A stretch of DNA of 64,000 nucleotides from an uncultured Bacteroidia bacterium (GCA_902785755.1 CACZZO010000003.1:242690-306689); one strand, 5' to 3'; shown: positions 8,875-16,830, counted from the first letter of the stretch. The notes: generated by a model not told the origin, from the letters alone. Made by a program: numbers and translations.

Positions 8875-9875
8875 TGGCTTGACAACTTACTGATTACATA
8901 TTCTAAAGCCTCTTTGACTGTGACGCTAGGAAGCGTCACCTCCAAAACGGGCTTTCCAACCGCCTCAAGCAGAACAAATTGCGGCTTTTCGTCTTTGTTT
9001 TTTTTGTCGTGGACGAGATAGCCCAAAATCGGTTCAATGTCACTTTCCGAAAAGCTGATTTCCGTTTCCGAAAGCAGCATAGGCAACTGTTTTTCAAAAT
9101 TTTGCAACACTTTTTCATCCAATCCCAACTGTCTCACCGAAAGCCATAATGCACCCAACATTCCCAAAGCCACCGATTCGCCATGCAACAATGGGTAATC
9201 CGTTGTCAGGCAATGGCTTTCAATGGCGTGGCCCAAAGTGTGACCAAAATTCAGCACTTTGCGCAAGCCTTTTTCCGTCGGGTCTTGCATCACAATTTCG
9301 CGCTTGATTTCGCCACAATGAGTGATGTATTGCTGATAGTTTTCCAAATTGACATTCAACAAATTGGAATCAGCGATAAAGCCATATTTCAGCATTTCCG
9401 CTAAGCCTGAACATATTTCCCTTTGAGGCAAAGTCTCAAAAAAAACAGGGTCGATAATCACTTCTTCCGCCTCCGCGAAAGTGCCGATTTGGTTCTTGCT
9501 ACCCCCAAAATCAATGCCCGTCTTCCCTCCTATTGCCGCATCCACCATCGCGAGCAAAGTCGTCGGAACATTGACGAACTTGATGCCGCGCTTGTATGTT
9601 GAGGCTGCAAAACCGCCCAAGTCAGTAATCACACCACCTCCAAGGTTGATTAACAATGCGTTACGGTCGGCATGATGTTTCATCAGGGTTTTCCAAATCC
9701 GCTGGACGGTTTGCAAGTTTTTGTGCTGCTCGCCCGCTTTGATGACGATTTCAACGGCGTTTTTGCAGTTTAACCAATACTCTATTTCTGGCAACCAAAA
9801 CTGGGCCACGTTTTCATCGGTGAGAATGAAAACTTTTGAGGTTTTGTCAAAGATTTGTTTCAGTTTATCGTTCAT
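8871..9875 (-). CDS. aroB: 3-dehydroquinate synthase
   Basis: AroB converts DAHP to 3-dehydroquinate using NAD and a divalent metal. The 334-residue protein has GGGVITDLGGFAASTYKRGI near residue 80 (NAD and phosphate binding), VPTTLLAMVDAAIGGKTGID, the metal ligand region around GLAEMLKYG, and the two His ligands in NFGHTLGHAIE and LLHGESVALGM. It is overlapped at its stop by aroA and at its start by the stop of a thioredoxin-like lipoprotein gene (both ATGA), so it sits in a tightly coupled operon. Confidence 0.96.
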   Translation of the reverse strand: MNDKLKQIFDKTSKVFILTDENVAQFWLPEIEYWLNCKNAVEIVIKAGEQHKNLQTVQRIWKTLMKHHADRNALLINLGGGVITDLGGFAASTYKRGIKFVNVPTTLLAMVDAAIGGKTGIDFGGSKNQIGTFAEAEEVIIDPVFFETLPQREICSGLAEMLKYGFIADSNLLNVNLENYQQYITHCGEIKREIVMQDPTEKGLRKVLNFGHTLGHAIESHCLTTDYPLLHGESVALGMLGALWLSVRQLGLDEKVLQNFEKQLPMLLSETEISFSESDIEPILGYLVHDKKNKDEKPQFVLLEAVGKPVLEVTLPSVTVKEALEYVISKLSSQ

Positions 9876-10381
9876 TTCCAGCCCATTAAATATGGATAAA
9901 TGCTTCCGTATGTTCTACCTGATTCCTCTTCAGTGTTCCAATTCAGAATCTCACCTTTGCCATTACAGACCAATCTAACAGGAACATAATTCACTCGTTT
10001 ATAATCTTTTAGAAGTTTTTTACATTCACTATTGAAGAAAACTTTGTCGAAAAAGCCTTGCCGTGATGCCTTGCTGAACAAAAACACATTGTCATTGAGT
10101 CCCTTCAAACCCATGACCTCCTCCAACTCGCCGATACAAACCACAACAACCGCCTTTGTTTCAGAGGCATTGCCGAGATAAGGCTTCAAGTTATTCTCAA
10201 AATCGCTCTGCCCAGCCTGGCACCACGAAGTCATGAAATAGAGAATCGTCGTGTCGTGCGAGGCAATCACTCCAGCAACTTCTTGTCTGTTGTATTCAGC
10301 AAAATTCTGATTATCAACTAAATAACAGGAAGGCAACAAAAACATCATCAAAACTCCGAACACAAAAGACAATTTTCTCAT
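9872..10381 (-). CDS. Thioredoxin-like lipoprotein
   Basis: The 169-residue protein starts at the ATG at 10381; a TTG six bases upstream is also in frame. The N-terminus has a lipoprotein signal (MRKLSFVFGVLMMFLLPSC), with lipidation expected at C19. The body has a thioredoxin-like pattern: LYFMTSWCQAGQ, where a single Cys replaces the usual CxxC, and later VPVRLVCNGKGEI, in which VP fits the cis-proline position. Without a second active-site Cys, classical disulfide exchange is unlikely. It lies two bases after tsaE and overlaps aroB. The role is unknown. Confidence 0.75.
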   Translation of the reverse strand: MRKLSFVFGVLMMFLLPSCYLVDNQNFAEYNRQEVAGVIASHDTTILYFMTSWCQAGQSDFENNLKPYLGNASETKAVVVVCIGELEEVMGLKGLNDNVFLFSKASRQGFFDKVFFNSECKKLLKDYKRVNYVPVRLVCNGKGEILNWNTEEESGRTYGSIYPYLMGWK

Positions 10382-10383
10382 AA

Positions 10384-10821
10384 TCAATCGTTTATCAGTT
10401 CACACTTGATGATTCTTTCGTCATCCGTTTCGCCATGCTGGATTTCAACACGAATATACTTTTCTGGCAGCAGCGATTCAATCATTTCAGGCCACTCGAT
10501 GAGGCAGAGATTGCCACTGTCAAAATAGTTCTCGAAGCCGATATCGTAGGCTTCCTCCAGTTTCTTAATTCGGTAAAAATCAAAATGATAGACCGACTCG
10601 CCTTCCTCGGTGACATATTCATTGACAATGGCGAAAGTCGGGCTGTTCACCTCGTCGGTGACACCCATTTTGTGGCAAAGGTTCTTGATGAGCGTGGTCT
10701 TACCTGCGCCCATTGCGCCATAAAATGCGATGATGTCGGCTTCGTCACGCAGGGAAATCAGATATTCGGAAACCTCAGTCAAAGCCTCCACGCTGTTGAT
10801 ATGGAATTCTTTGGAATTCAT
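10384..10821 (-). CDS. tsaE: tRNA threonylcarbamoyladenosine biosynthesis ATPase TsaE
   Basis: TsaE is the small P-loop ATPase that supports TsaB/TsaD in making t6A37 in ANN-decoding tRNAs. The protein has 145 residues from the ATG at 10821 (MNSKEF). The Walker A is GAMGAGKTTLIK near residue 39, followed by NSPTFAIVNEY and YHFDFYRI, both diagnostic for the family, and a LCLIEWPE Walker-B-like strand. The open frame continues upstream to 10959, but that part is a hairpin element, so the downstream ATG is preferred. TATTTTTG at 10846-10839 on the minus strand is a plausible promoter box. Confidence 0.94.
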   Translation of the reverse strand: MNSKEFHINSVEALTEVSEYLISLRDEADIIAFYGAMGAGKTTLIKNLCHKMGVTDEVNSPTFAIVNEYVTEEGESVYHFDFYRIKKLEEAYDIGFENYFDSGNLCLIEWPEMIESLLPEKYIRVEIQHGETDDERIIKCELIND

Positions 10822-10838
10822 TGCTATGTATTTTCCCG

Positions 10839-10846
10839 CAAAAATA
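10839..10846 (-). promoter_or_regulatory. Promoter -7 box for tsaE
   Basis: TATTTTTG on the minus strand, 17 bases before the tsaE ATG, fits TAnnTTTG. It would start the tsaE-lipoprotein-aroB-aroA run. The expected -33 position falls inside the adjacent hairpin element, where no clear TTTG is seen. Confidence 0.45.
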
Positions 10847-10860
10847 CGCTTTTTTTGTTT

Positions 10861-10947
10861 CACGCAGAATACGCTAAAATCGCAGAACTTATCGAACACA
10901 AATTTTTCGTCGCTTCGCGCTTCATATAATTCTGCAAATTCTGCGTG
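10861..10947. repeat. Short inverted-repeat element, ACGCAGAAT type
   Basis: An 87-bp intergenic palindrome between porX and tsaE. The left arm begins CACGCAGAATACGC and the right arm, read on the opposite strand, begins CACGCAGAATTTGCAG. Inside is a small CGC-TTC-GCG hairpin. The arms are built of imperfect tandem CGCAGAA words. It belongs by architecture to the same family as the elements at 14662, 15229, 30248, 54466 and 63521. Confidence 0.7.
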
Positions 10948-10955
10948 CCAAAAAA

Positions 10956-12509
10956 TCACTTCGCCGTGAGATGCGTCACCGGAATCAGCATTTCGCTCAT
11001 CGAGATGCCGCCGTGCTGGAAGGTGTTGCGGTAGTAACTGACGTAATAGTTGTAGTTGTTCGGGTAGGCGAAGAAGTCGCTTTCCCCGGCGAAAACGTAG
11101 GTCGTGCTCAAGTTCACCTTCGGCAAGAAAATCTTCTCGGGGTCTTTCACCTCGAAGACTTCTTTCGGGTTGTATTTCAGGTTCTTGCCATATTTGTAGC
11201 GTAAATTGGTGTTCACCTCGCGGTCGCCAAGGATGCGGACGGGTTTTTCAACGTAAGTGGAGCCGTGGTCGGTGGTGATGATCATGTCGCAGCCCTTTTC
11301 CGCGATGAAGCGCATCATGTCGAAAAGGCTGGAATGTTCAAACCACGAGTACATCAACGAGCGGTAGGCTTCCTCGTCGTCGGCCAGTTCACGGATGATT
11401 TCCATCTCCGTGCGGGCATGAGAGAGCATATCCACAAAGTTGTAAACGATGACATTCAGCTTGTTAGGCATCAGGTTGGCCATTTGCTCATAGAGTTTCT
11501 TGCCCGCCTGCAAATTCAACACCTTATTATAAGAGTACTTGATGTTCTTGCCGAAGCGCTTCAGTTGCTCGCCAAGCAGTTCGCCTTCGTATTGGTTCTT
11601 CGTGCCTTCGTCTTCCTCATCGACCCACCATTTAGGATAGCGGCGGCGGATTTCCAAGGGCATCAATCCGGCGAAAAGGGAATTGCGAGCGTATTGCGTC
11701 GTGGTGGGCAGTATACTGTAATACACATCGTCGGCCTCCACGCGGAAATGGTTCTCAATCAGCGGCTGGATGGCCTTCCATTGGTCGTAACGCAGGTTGT
11801 CTATCACAATGAAAAACAGCGGCTTGTCGCTATCATCAAGGCGCGGAATCACCTTGTCGCGCACCACGGTATGCGACATGACGGGCTTCTCAGAGCGACC
11901 TTGAATCCAGTCGATGTAATTCCGCTCGATGTAGCGCGTGAACTGCGTGTTGGCCTCCTGTTTTTGGTCGGCGAGGATGGTTTTGATGCCTTCGTCGGTG
12001 GATTTTTGCAGTTCCAACTCCCAGCGCACCAAGTTCTTATACAAATCAACCCACTCTTCGAAGTTGAGGTTGTTGTTGAGGTCCATGCTGATTTTGCGGA
12101 ACTCCTGCTGGTAGCCCATCGTCGATTTCTCGTCGCGGAGTTTGCGGTTTTCGAGGTTGCGCTTCAGCGAAAGCAGAATCTGGTTCGGATTAACGGGTTT
12201 AATGAGGTAATCCGCTATGTTAGAGCCGATTGCATCCTCCATAATACGCTCCTCCTCGCTCTTGGTAATCATCACCACGGGCAGGCTGGGATACTCGCGC
12301 TTGATGACTTCGAGGGCCTCAATGCCCGAAATGCCCGGCATTTGCTCGTCCAAGAAAACAATATCGAAATGGCGTTGGCGCACGAGGTCGATGGCATCGG
12401 AGCCGTTGTTGGCCGTAACTACCTCATAGCCTTTTTGTTCCAGAAACATGATATGGGGCTTGAGGAGATCAATCTCGTCGTCGGCCCAAAGGATTGTGGT
12501 TTTGTCCAT
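10956..12509 (-). CDS. porX: PorX, response regulator with PglZ-like phosphodiesterase domain
   Basis: PorX is the cytoplasmic response regulator that, with the kinase PorY, controls type IX secretion genes. The 517-residue protein has a receiver domain (1-120) with D54 in VFLDEQMPG as phosphoacceptor and K in YLIKPVNP. A helical linker follows, then an alkaline-phosphatase-like PglZ domain: FFIVIDNLRYDQWK near 210, ILPTTTQYARNSLF near 250, and TTDHGSTYV near 415 with metal-ligand Asp and His. Full length and all key residues suggest it is functional. Nearby secreted proteases with sorting domains fit this role. Confidence 0.95.
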   Translation of the reverse strand: MDKTTILWADDEIDLLKPHIMFLEQKGYEVVTANNGSDAIDLVRQRHFDIVFLDEQMPGISGIEALEVIKREYPSLPVVMITKSEEERIMEDAIGSNIADYLIKPVNPNQILLSLKRNLENRKLRDEKSTMGYQQEFRKISMDLNNNLNFEEWVDLYKNLVRWELELQKSTDEGIKTILADQKQEANTQFTRYIERNYIDWIQGRSEKPVMSHTVVRDKVIPRLDDSDKPLFFIVIDNLRYDQWKAIQPLIENHFRVEADDVYYSILPTTTQYARNSLFAGLMPLEIRRRYPKWWVDEEDEGTKNQYEGELLGEQLKRFGKNIKYSYNKVLNLQAGKKLYEQMANLMPNKLNVIVYNFVDMLSHARTEMEIIRELADDEEAYRSLMYSWFEHSSLFDMMRFIAEKGCDMIITTDHGSTYVEKPVRILGDREVNTNLRYKYGKNLKYNPKEVFEVKDPEKIFLPKVNLSTTYVFAGESDFFAYPNNYNYYVSYYRNTFQHGGISMSEMLIPVTHLTAK

Positions 12510-12564
12510 AGATTAGTAATTTGTATGGAAAACGAGAAAAGGGGGATAATATTTTACCACCCTA

Positions 12565-13089
12565 TCATTTTACCGAAAAGGCTTTCAAGTCAAAATACAT
12601 CAGAACCGTATCTGCACCTTCCGGAATCTCCGACTGCAACAAGCGGAAGCCGTTTCTCTCATAAAACGACTGTTTCCCAATCAGAGCATCCACCGTGATG
12701 AAACGGCAAGCGCCTACCGAAGCCCGCCGAAACAGCAATTCCCTGATTGACAGCAACAACATCGACCCAATATGCTCTCCTTGATGGCGTTCGGAAACCG
12801 CCAAGCGTCCGATTTTCACCGCTGGATAACTATTGAAATGCTTTTCGTGGGGAAATTCCTTACGCAACTTACGCCAAATGTTCTTCGGAACAGTCGCGCT
12901 CGACACTTTATCGTTCAACAAACTGAAATAGGCGATTGTTTCGTCATCATCTTCCAACAAAAAGGTGTTAGCGATAAACTCATCGTAGAAATAACGCGCG
13001 TCCTCAAAAAGAAACTCATCCAAGGACTTGTCGCCACAGGAAAATGGCTTGATGACCTCAATGTCCTCTATCCGCAAAAACCTTCTCAT
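12565..13089 (-). CDS. GNAT family N-acetyltransferase, possibly TacT-like toxin
   Basis: The protein has 174 residues. It starts MRRFLRIEDIEVI and has CGDKSLDEFLFEDA, a pattern seen at the N-terminus of GNAT toxins of the TacT/AtaT type. The acetyl-CoA motif is in IGRLAVSERHQGEHIGSML near residue 95, and YERNGFRLL is the last conserved GNAT strand. A 60-residue protein ends six bases upstream, giving a two-gene unit like a toxin-antitoxin pair. Those toxins acetylate aminoacyl-tRNA, but the partner here does not look like a ribbon-helix-helix DUF1778 antitoxin, so the toxin idea is only inference. Confidence 0.8.
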   Translation of the reverse strand: MRRFLRIEDIEVIKPFSCGDKSLDEFLFEDARYFYDEFIANTFLLEDDDETIAYFSLLNDKVSSATVPKNIWRKLRKEFPHEKHFNSYPAVKIGRLAVSERHQGEHIGSMLLLSIRELLFRRASVGACRFITVDALIGKQSFYERNGFRLLQSEIPEGADTVLMYFDLKAFSVK

Positions 13090-13095
13090 AGAGAA

Positions 13096-13278
13096 TTAAG
13101 GCATGGGGAACAAAGCAATACTTTTCAGGTAGGCATAGGCTTCTTCTTGCGCCAACCTTTCGGCATCGGAAACGCTCACAGGGTTTTCAATCTCTTCCAT
13201 GAAACGCTTCGCATCCTCACCGAATAGAATCGGAGTTTCCTTAAACGGATAAGGTTTTGTGTTGGGTTTTGCTGCCAT
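13096..13278 (-). CDS. Small acidic protein upstream of GNAT
   Basis: A 60-residue protein from the ATG at 13278 (MAAKPNTKPYPF). It has a Pro-rich head with KETPILFGEDAKRF, then a charged helix ending YAYLKSIALFPMP. No DNA-binding motif was recognised. It has its own promoter at 13310-13340 and is followed after six bases by the GNAT gene. By position it could be an antitoxin or a substrate-presenting partner. I do not recognise the family. Confidence 0.65.
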   Translation of the reverse strand: MAAKPNTKPYPFKETPILFGEDAKRFMEEIENPVSVSDAERLAQEEAYAYLKSIALFPMP

Positions 13279-13309
13279 AATCGTCTCTCTTTCATTTCTT
13301 TTCAACTTG

Positions 13310-13340
13310 CAAAAATAGCACCAATTTTCCAATCCGCAAG
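13310..13340 (-). promoter_or_regulatory. Promoter of the small-protein/GNAT pair
   Basis: On the minus strand CTTG (13340-13337) and TATTTTTG (13317-13310) are 19 bases apart, close to the Bacteroidetes TTTG-N(17-23)-TAnnTTTG consensus. The box lies 31 bases before the small protein start. It is divergent from the HD phosphohydrolase gene. Confidence 0.55.
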
Positions 13341-13390
13341 GGATTTGCCCAACTTTTTTCTCATAAATCCATCCTTTCAATAATTATCAC

Positions 13391-13398
13391 TAATTTTG
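13391..13398 (+). promoter_or_regulatory. Promoter -7 box for the HD phosphohydrolase gene
   Basis: TAATTTTG followed by CAGCC, 24 bases before the ATG at 13422. It fits TAnnTTTG. The -33 element is not evident. Confidence 0.5.
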
Positions 13399-13421
13399 CA
13401 GCCAATAGAAATCAACATTTT

Positions 13422-14663
13422 ATGCCCACCTCTCCAAACAAAAAGAAAATCTTCAACGACCCGATATACGGCTTCGTCAGCATCCCTGACGAGCTGCATT
13501 TCGACATCATAGAGCATCCTTATTTCCAGCGACTTAGGCGCATCAAGCAGGTCAGCATGACCAATTTGGTGTATCCCGGAGCCAACCACACGCGCTTTGC
13601 ACATAGCCTTGGCACCATGCACCTCATGCGGCGCGCCATCCAACTGCTGCGCGGCAAGGGCTACGACATTACAGACGAGGAATTGGAGGCAGCATCATTG
13701 GCCATTTTGCTCCACGACAGCGGCCACGGGCCGTTCTCGCACACCTTGGAAAACAGCATCGTGCAGGGTGTTTCCCACGAGGAACTCTCGCTGAAAGTGA
13801 TGCAGAAGTTCAACGAAATCCATGGCGGACGGCTTGATTTAGCCATCAAATTGTTCAAGGGAGAATATGAGAAGGGTTTTCTCAGCAAACTCATTTCCAG
13901 CCAGTTGGATGTTGACAGAATCGACTATCTGAAACGCGACAGTTTCTTCAGCGGCGTGGCCGAGGGCAGCGTGAACGCAGAGCGTTTGTTGGAGATGATG
14001 GAAGTCGTTGGGAATGAACTCGCTATCGAGGCGAAAGGCATCTATTCCGTGGAAAGTTTCTTGGTGGCGCGGCGCATCATGTATTGGCAGGTGTATATGC
14101 ACAAGGCCGTGCTGAGCGCGGAATACACGCTGATGAAGGTGCTGAAACGCGCCAAAATGCTCAGCCTGGAACGTGACTTGTTTGCCACCCCTGCCCTGTC
14201 GTTCTTCCTGAAAAACCAACACCCTTTCGCCGATGGCCATGACCCCGATTTCGTCTTGGACAAGTTCTGCCAGTTGGACGACTACGATGTGATGACCGCA
14301 GTAAAGGTCTGGCGCGACGACGAAGACCGCGTCCTTTCCGAACTTTGCAGACGCTTGACCGACAGGCATTTGTTCAAGATCGAGATGCAAGACTCCGAAT
14401 TTGACCCGAACTATATCGAGGACATTCGAAACAAGATTGCCAAACTATACGGCTGGACGTTGGAGGAAGCGGATTTCGCGCTGTTGCAGGGCGTTTCGTC
14501 GAATCATGCTTATCACCCGAAAAAGCCCGCCATCAACATTTTATACAAAGACGGCACGATGAAAGACATCAGTGAGGCCTCCGACCAACTGAACATTTCG
14601 GTGCTCTCGCAGCCTGTGGTGAAGCATTTCATCTGCTATCCGAAGGAGTTGGTTGTTCTTTAA
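13422..14663 (+). CDS. HD-domain phosphohydrolase
   Basis: The 413-residue protein belongs to the HD superfamily near dNTP triphosphohydrolases. It begins with KKKIFNDPIYGFVSIPDEL and QRLRRIKQ, then HTRFAHSLGTMHLMRR (first His ligand near residue 58), LAILLHDSGHGPFSHTLE (the HD pair) and LDVDRIDYLKRD (last metal Asp). This is the YdhJ-like arrangement; the nucleotide substrate is not known. It is transcribed away from the GNAT pair and ends at a short hairpin element whose left arm overlaps the stop codon. Confidence 0.88.
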   Translation: MPTSPNKKKIFNDPIYGFVSIPDELHFDIIEHPYFQRLRRIKQVSMTNLVYPGANHTRFAHSLGTMHLMRRAIQLLRGKGYDITDEELEAASLAILLHDSGHGPFSHTLENSIVQGVSHEELSLKVMQKFNEIHGGRLDLAIKLFKGEYEKGFLSKLISSQLDVDRIDYLKRDSFFSGVAEGSVNAERLLEMMEVVGNELAIEAKGIYSVESFLVARRIMYWQVYMHKAVLSAEYTLMKVLKRAKMLSLERDLFATPALSFFLKNQHPFADGHDPDFVLDKFCQLDDYDVMTAVKVWRDDEDRVLSELCRRLTDRHLFKIEMQDSEFDPNYIEDIRNKIAKLYGWTLEEADFALLQGVSSNHAYHPKKPAINILYKDGTMKDISEASDQLNISVLSQPVVKHFICYPKELVVL

Positions 14664-14744
14664 CACGAATTGCCACAAATCCACCACGAATTTCCATCAA
14701 TTCATTTTTTGCAAACTCGTGATAAACTATTGATAATTCGTGTT
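14662..14744. repeat. Short inverted-repeat element, ACGAATT type
   Basis: An 83-bp palindrome between convergent genes. The left arm starts AACACGAATTGCCAC and overlaps the stop codon of the HD gene. The right arm read in reverse starts AACACGAATTATC. The words ACGAATT and ACAAATC recur in the left arm. It may serve as a two-way terminator, though no strong U-tract is present. Confidence 0.7.
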
Positions 14745-14750
14745 CAAAAA

Positions 14751-15215
14751 TCACAGATTTGCCGCAGCATTCATTGCCAAAGCCCGCTTCTTAGAGTCCT
14801 CCATCACCTCCAGAGCCTGCTGCTGCAAGAAGCGTTCTTCCTCTGTTTCAGGCTCCAGCGTGATGCCGTGGGGACGGGAATGGTGGTTTTCGTCCAAATA
14901 GGAGAAAGTGGCGAAGCCGTCGGCGGCGATTTTTTCGGGATCGCGGCTGCGATACATTTTCGTGTAAACCGTCAAAGTGCTGCGACCCACGGAAACGACC
15001 TTGCTCTCGAAAGTGACAATGTCGCCCGCGAAAATCGGGAACTTGAAGTCGATGCCGTGGAGGACGAGAAGAACGGTGTCTTTCGTATCAACATATTGAG
15101 CTACAGCGAAATAGGAACTTTCCAGGAAATACTCGGAGCAGCGACCTGCGAAAAAAGTCTGGTGGTGGTTGAGGTCGGCAAGTTTGATTAATCTTTGGGA
15201 ATAGGTTGCTTTCAT
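14751..15215 (-). CDS. Hotdog-fold acyl-CoA thioesterase
   Basis: The 154-residue protein fits the acyl-CoA hydrolase branch of the hotdog fold. LADLNHHQTFFAGRCSEYF near the N-terminus matches the family's layout of an active-site Asp or Asn before the central helix. GIDFKFPIFAGDIVTFESKVVSVGRSTLTV forms the main sheet. The tail is helical and charged. Its substrate is not known. It is flanked on both sides by inverted-repeat elements. Confidence 0.8.
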   Translation of the reverse strand: MKATYSQRLIKLADLNHHQTFFAGRCSEYFLESSYFAVAQYVDTKDTVLLVLHGIDFKFPIFAGDIVTFESKVVSVGRSTLTVYTKMYRSRDPEKIAADGFATFSYLDENHHSRPHGITLEPETEEERFLQQQALEVMEDSKKRALAMNAAANL

Positions 15216-15228
15216 ATTTTTTGTTTTT

Positions 15229-15396
15229 AACTACGAATTACACGAATGAAACGAATTATTTTGAGAATTGTTGGGAGGCAAGCATCCGATTTCATACGAA
15301 TAGGCCAGCGGAGCAGGATTCGTATCCATTAGCGACTTTAGTCGCAAAATATTGATTCTGAATATCATATTCGCAAAATTCGTTCAATTCGTAGTT
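15229..15396. repeat. Large inverted-repeat element, ACGAATT type (168 bp)
   Basis: The left arm AACTACGAATTACACGAAT continues with ACGAATT; the right arm, on the opposite strand, reads AACTACGAATTGAACGAAT. The interior holds a second inverted pair, ATACGAAT with ATTCGTAT, the perfect hairpin GCGACT-TT-AGTCGC, and GGAGGCAAGCATCC, which resembles the GGATGC-TT-GCATCC hairpin of the copy at 54466. It lies between co-directional genes (MBL hydrolase, then thioesterase). Confidence 0.8.
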
Positions 15397-15397
15397 T

Positions 15398-16159
15398 CTA
15401 TATTTCAATTTTCAGTCCATCGTAGGCGAGCATCATGCCTTCGGGGAGTTCGGGATTGACTTCGGCAGCAAGGCCCATGCTGTGGCTGCAATGCGTGAAC
15501 CAAGTCTTTTTCGCGCCCACTTTTCGGGAAATCTCGATTGCTTCGTCCAAAGTGAGATGCGAGTAGTGTTTCTTCTTTTGCAGAGCCTCAATAATCAGGT
15601 ATTCAACACCTTGCAGTTTTTCAATAGCTTCTTCGGAAATCTCGCTTAGGTCGGTGACGTAGGCAAAGTTGCCGATGCGGAAAGCATAGCAAGTCAAGGT
15701 GAAATGCTTTAATTTAATAGGTATGATGTGCAGGTCGCCGAGGTCGAAGGGCGTTTCGTCGAGGCGGCGGATGTCGTAAGTCGGGGCACCTGGATAAGGA
15801 TGCTCATCAAAGGCGTATGAATACTCCCGCTTGATTTCGGGCAACGCGGTATCAGCCACATAGAGCGTCATAGGCTTTTTCTGCATGAAAATATAGGGGC
15901 GCAAATCGTCGAGGCCGCCGATGTGGTCTTTATGCTCATGAGAGATAATCACCGCATCAAGTTTGGTGACGTTTTCGCGCAACATCTGTTGGCGGAAGTC
16001 GGGGCCGGCATCCACGGCCACCGTCACCTCTTCAGTCTGAATCAGAATCGAGGTGCGCAGTCGCTTGTCGCGTGGGTCTTTGCTTTGGCACACGGGACAA
16101 GTGCAGCCGATGACTGGCACACCTTGCGAAGTTCCACTACCTAAAACAGTGACAATCAT
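15398..16159 (-). CDS. MBL-fold metallohydrolase, PhnP-like
   Basis: The 253-residue protein starts at the ATG at 16159 (MIVTVLGSGTSQGVP); a longer frame to 16195 lacks support. The metallo-beta-lactamase motif is SHEHKDHIGGLDDLRP, with further ligands in TDLSEI and in a late THCSHS. C28 and C31 in GCTCPVCQSKDPRDKR form the zinc-knuckle-like loop seen in PhnP and related cyclic phosphodiesterases. Outside a phn operon the substrate is unclear. TAATTTTG at 16216-16209 is a plausible promoter box. Confidence 0.88.
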   Translation of the reverse strand: MIVTVLGSGTSQGVPVIGCTCPVCQSKDPRDKRLRTSILIQTEEVTVAVDAGPDFRQQMLRENVTKLDAVIISHEHKDHIGGLDDLRPYIFMQKKPMTLYVADTALPEIKREYSYAFDEHPYPGAPTYDIRRLDETPFDLGDLHIIPIKLKHFTLTCYAFRIGNFAYVTDLSEISEEAIEKLQGVEYLIIEALQKKKHYSHLTLDEAIEISRKVGAKKTWFTHCSHSMGLAAEVNPELPEGMMLAYDGLKIEI

Positions 16160-16208
16160 ACTTTTATCATTTTTTCGCGTCCATAAACGCCTCACCGAAA
16201 TTCAAGCG

Positions 16209-16216
16209 CAAAATTA
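16209..16216 (-). promoter_or_regulatory. Promoter -7 box for the MBL hydrolase gene
   Basis: TAATTTTG on the minus strand, 49 bases before the ATG at 16159. It matches TAnnTTTG and is divergent from the DUF6913 gene. The -33 element is unclear. Confidence 0.45.
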
Positions 16217-16258
16217 GCGATTTTAAACAAAAAAACATGCTATTTCATGGAATTTGCC

Positions 16259-16266
16259 TACATTTG
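16259..16266 (+). promoter_or_regulatory. Promoter -7 box for the DUF6913 gene, leaderless arrangement
   Basis: TACATTTG ends four bases before the ATG at 16271. With initiation about 5-7 bases after the box, transcription would begin at or next to the start codon, implying a leaderless message. No -33 TTTG was found at the right distance. Confidence 0.45.
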
Positions 16267-16270
16267 CGGC

Positions 16271-16816
16271 ATGAATTTTTCATCCTACCTCAGAAATAGG
16301 GCTTTAAGACGCGCCTTGGAGCAATTTCTCGCCGAAAAACCTACGGCAAAAATGCCTAATCTTCAGCGGGTTACTTCCATTTTGATTATTTTGGACGAAG
16401 GCGACAAAAGCATAGTGAAGAACATCGAAAGCAGCGCGAAAAGTCTGTTTGGCGCAAGTCGTTGTGGGTTTGTCATCCTTTGCAACCAAATGTCGGAAAC
16501 CATCCTACAAAGCGACCTCTACACCGAGATTACGCCCAAGGATTTCGGCTTTATGAGCGTGCTGAAACCCGACAAGCACGAATTCATCAAGAAGCTGCCT
16601 TTCAGCACAATGCTTATCAACATGGCGGCAAAAAACGCCGAAATCAGCGACTATCTTTGCACCCTACCGAAGTCGGATTTCAGGATTTGTTTCCACGAGA
16701 GCAAAAATCAACCTATCTACGACTTGATTATCCAAAACCCGCGAGCCACCGACCCTGTTTCCAACATCCATGTCCTGCACAACTACCTGAAGGCCTTGTC
16801 GGGTTCAACAACTTAA
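16271..16816 (+). CDS. DUF6913-like hypothetical protein
   Basis: The protein has 181 residues from the ATG at 16271 (MNFSSYLRNRALRRALEQF). It has an alternating alpha/beta pattern with SILIILDEGDKSIV and CGFVILCNQ strands and a late FRICFHESKNQPIYDLII. This matches a Bacteroidetes-restricted family of unknown function that usually sits beside dapA, as here (14-base gap). No catalytic residues can be named. Confidence 0.75.
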   Translation: MNFSSYLRNRALRRALEQFLAEKPTAKMPNLQRVTSILIILDEGDKSIVKNIESSAKSLFGASRCGFVILCNQMSETILQSDLYTEITPKDFGFMSVLKPDKHEFIKKLPFSTMLINMAAKNAEISDYLCTLPKSDFRICFHESKNQPIYDLIIQNPRATDPVSNIHVLHNYLKALSGSTT

Positions 16817-16830
16817 AACTCTGATTGAAA

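Noticed and set aside
10822..10959. N-terminal extension of tsaE
   Set aside because: The extension is read from the hairpin element at 10861-10947 and has no family similarity; the ATG at 10821 gives the normal length.
11265..12698. Long open frame (477 codons) on the plus strand opposite porX
   Set aside because: It is antisense to a full-length PorX with all motifs; its His/Val-rich composition is that of a reverse shadow frame.
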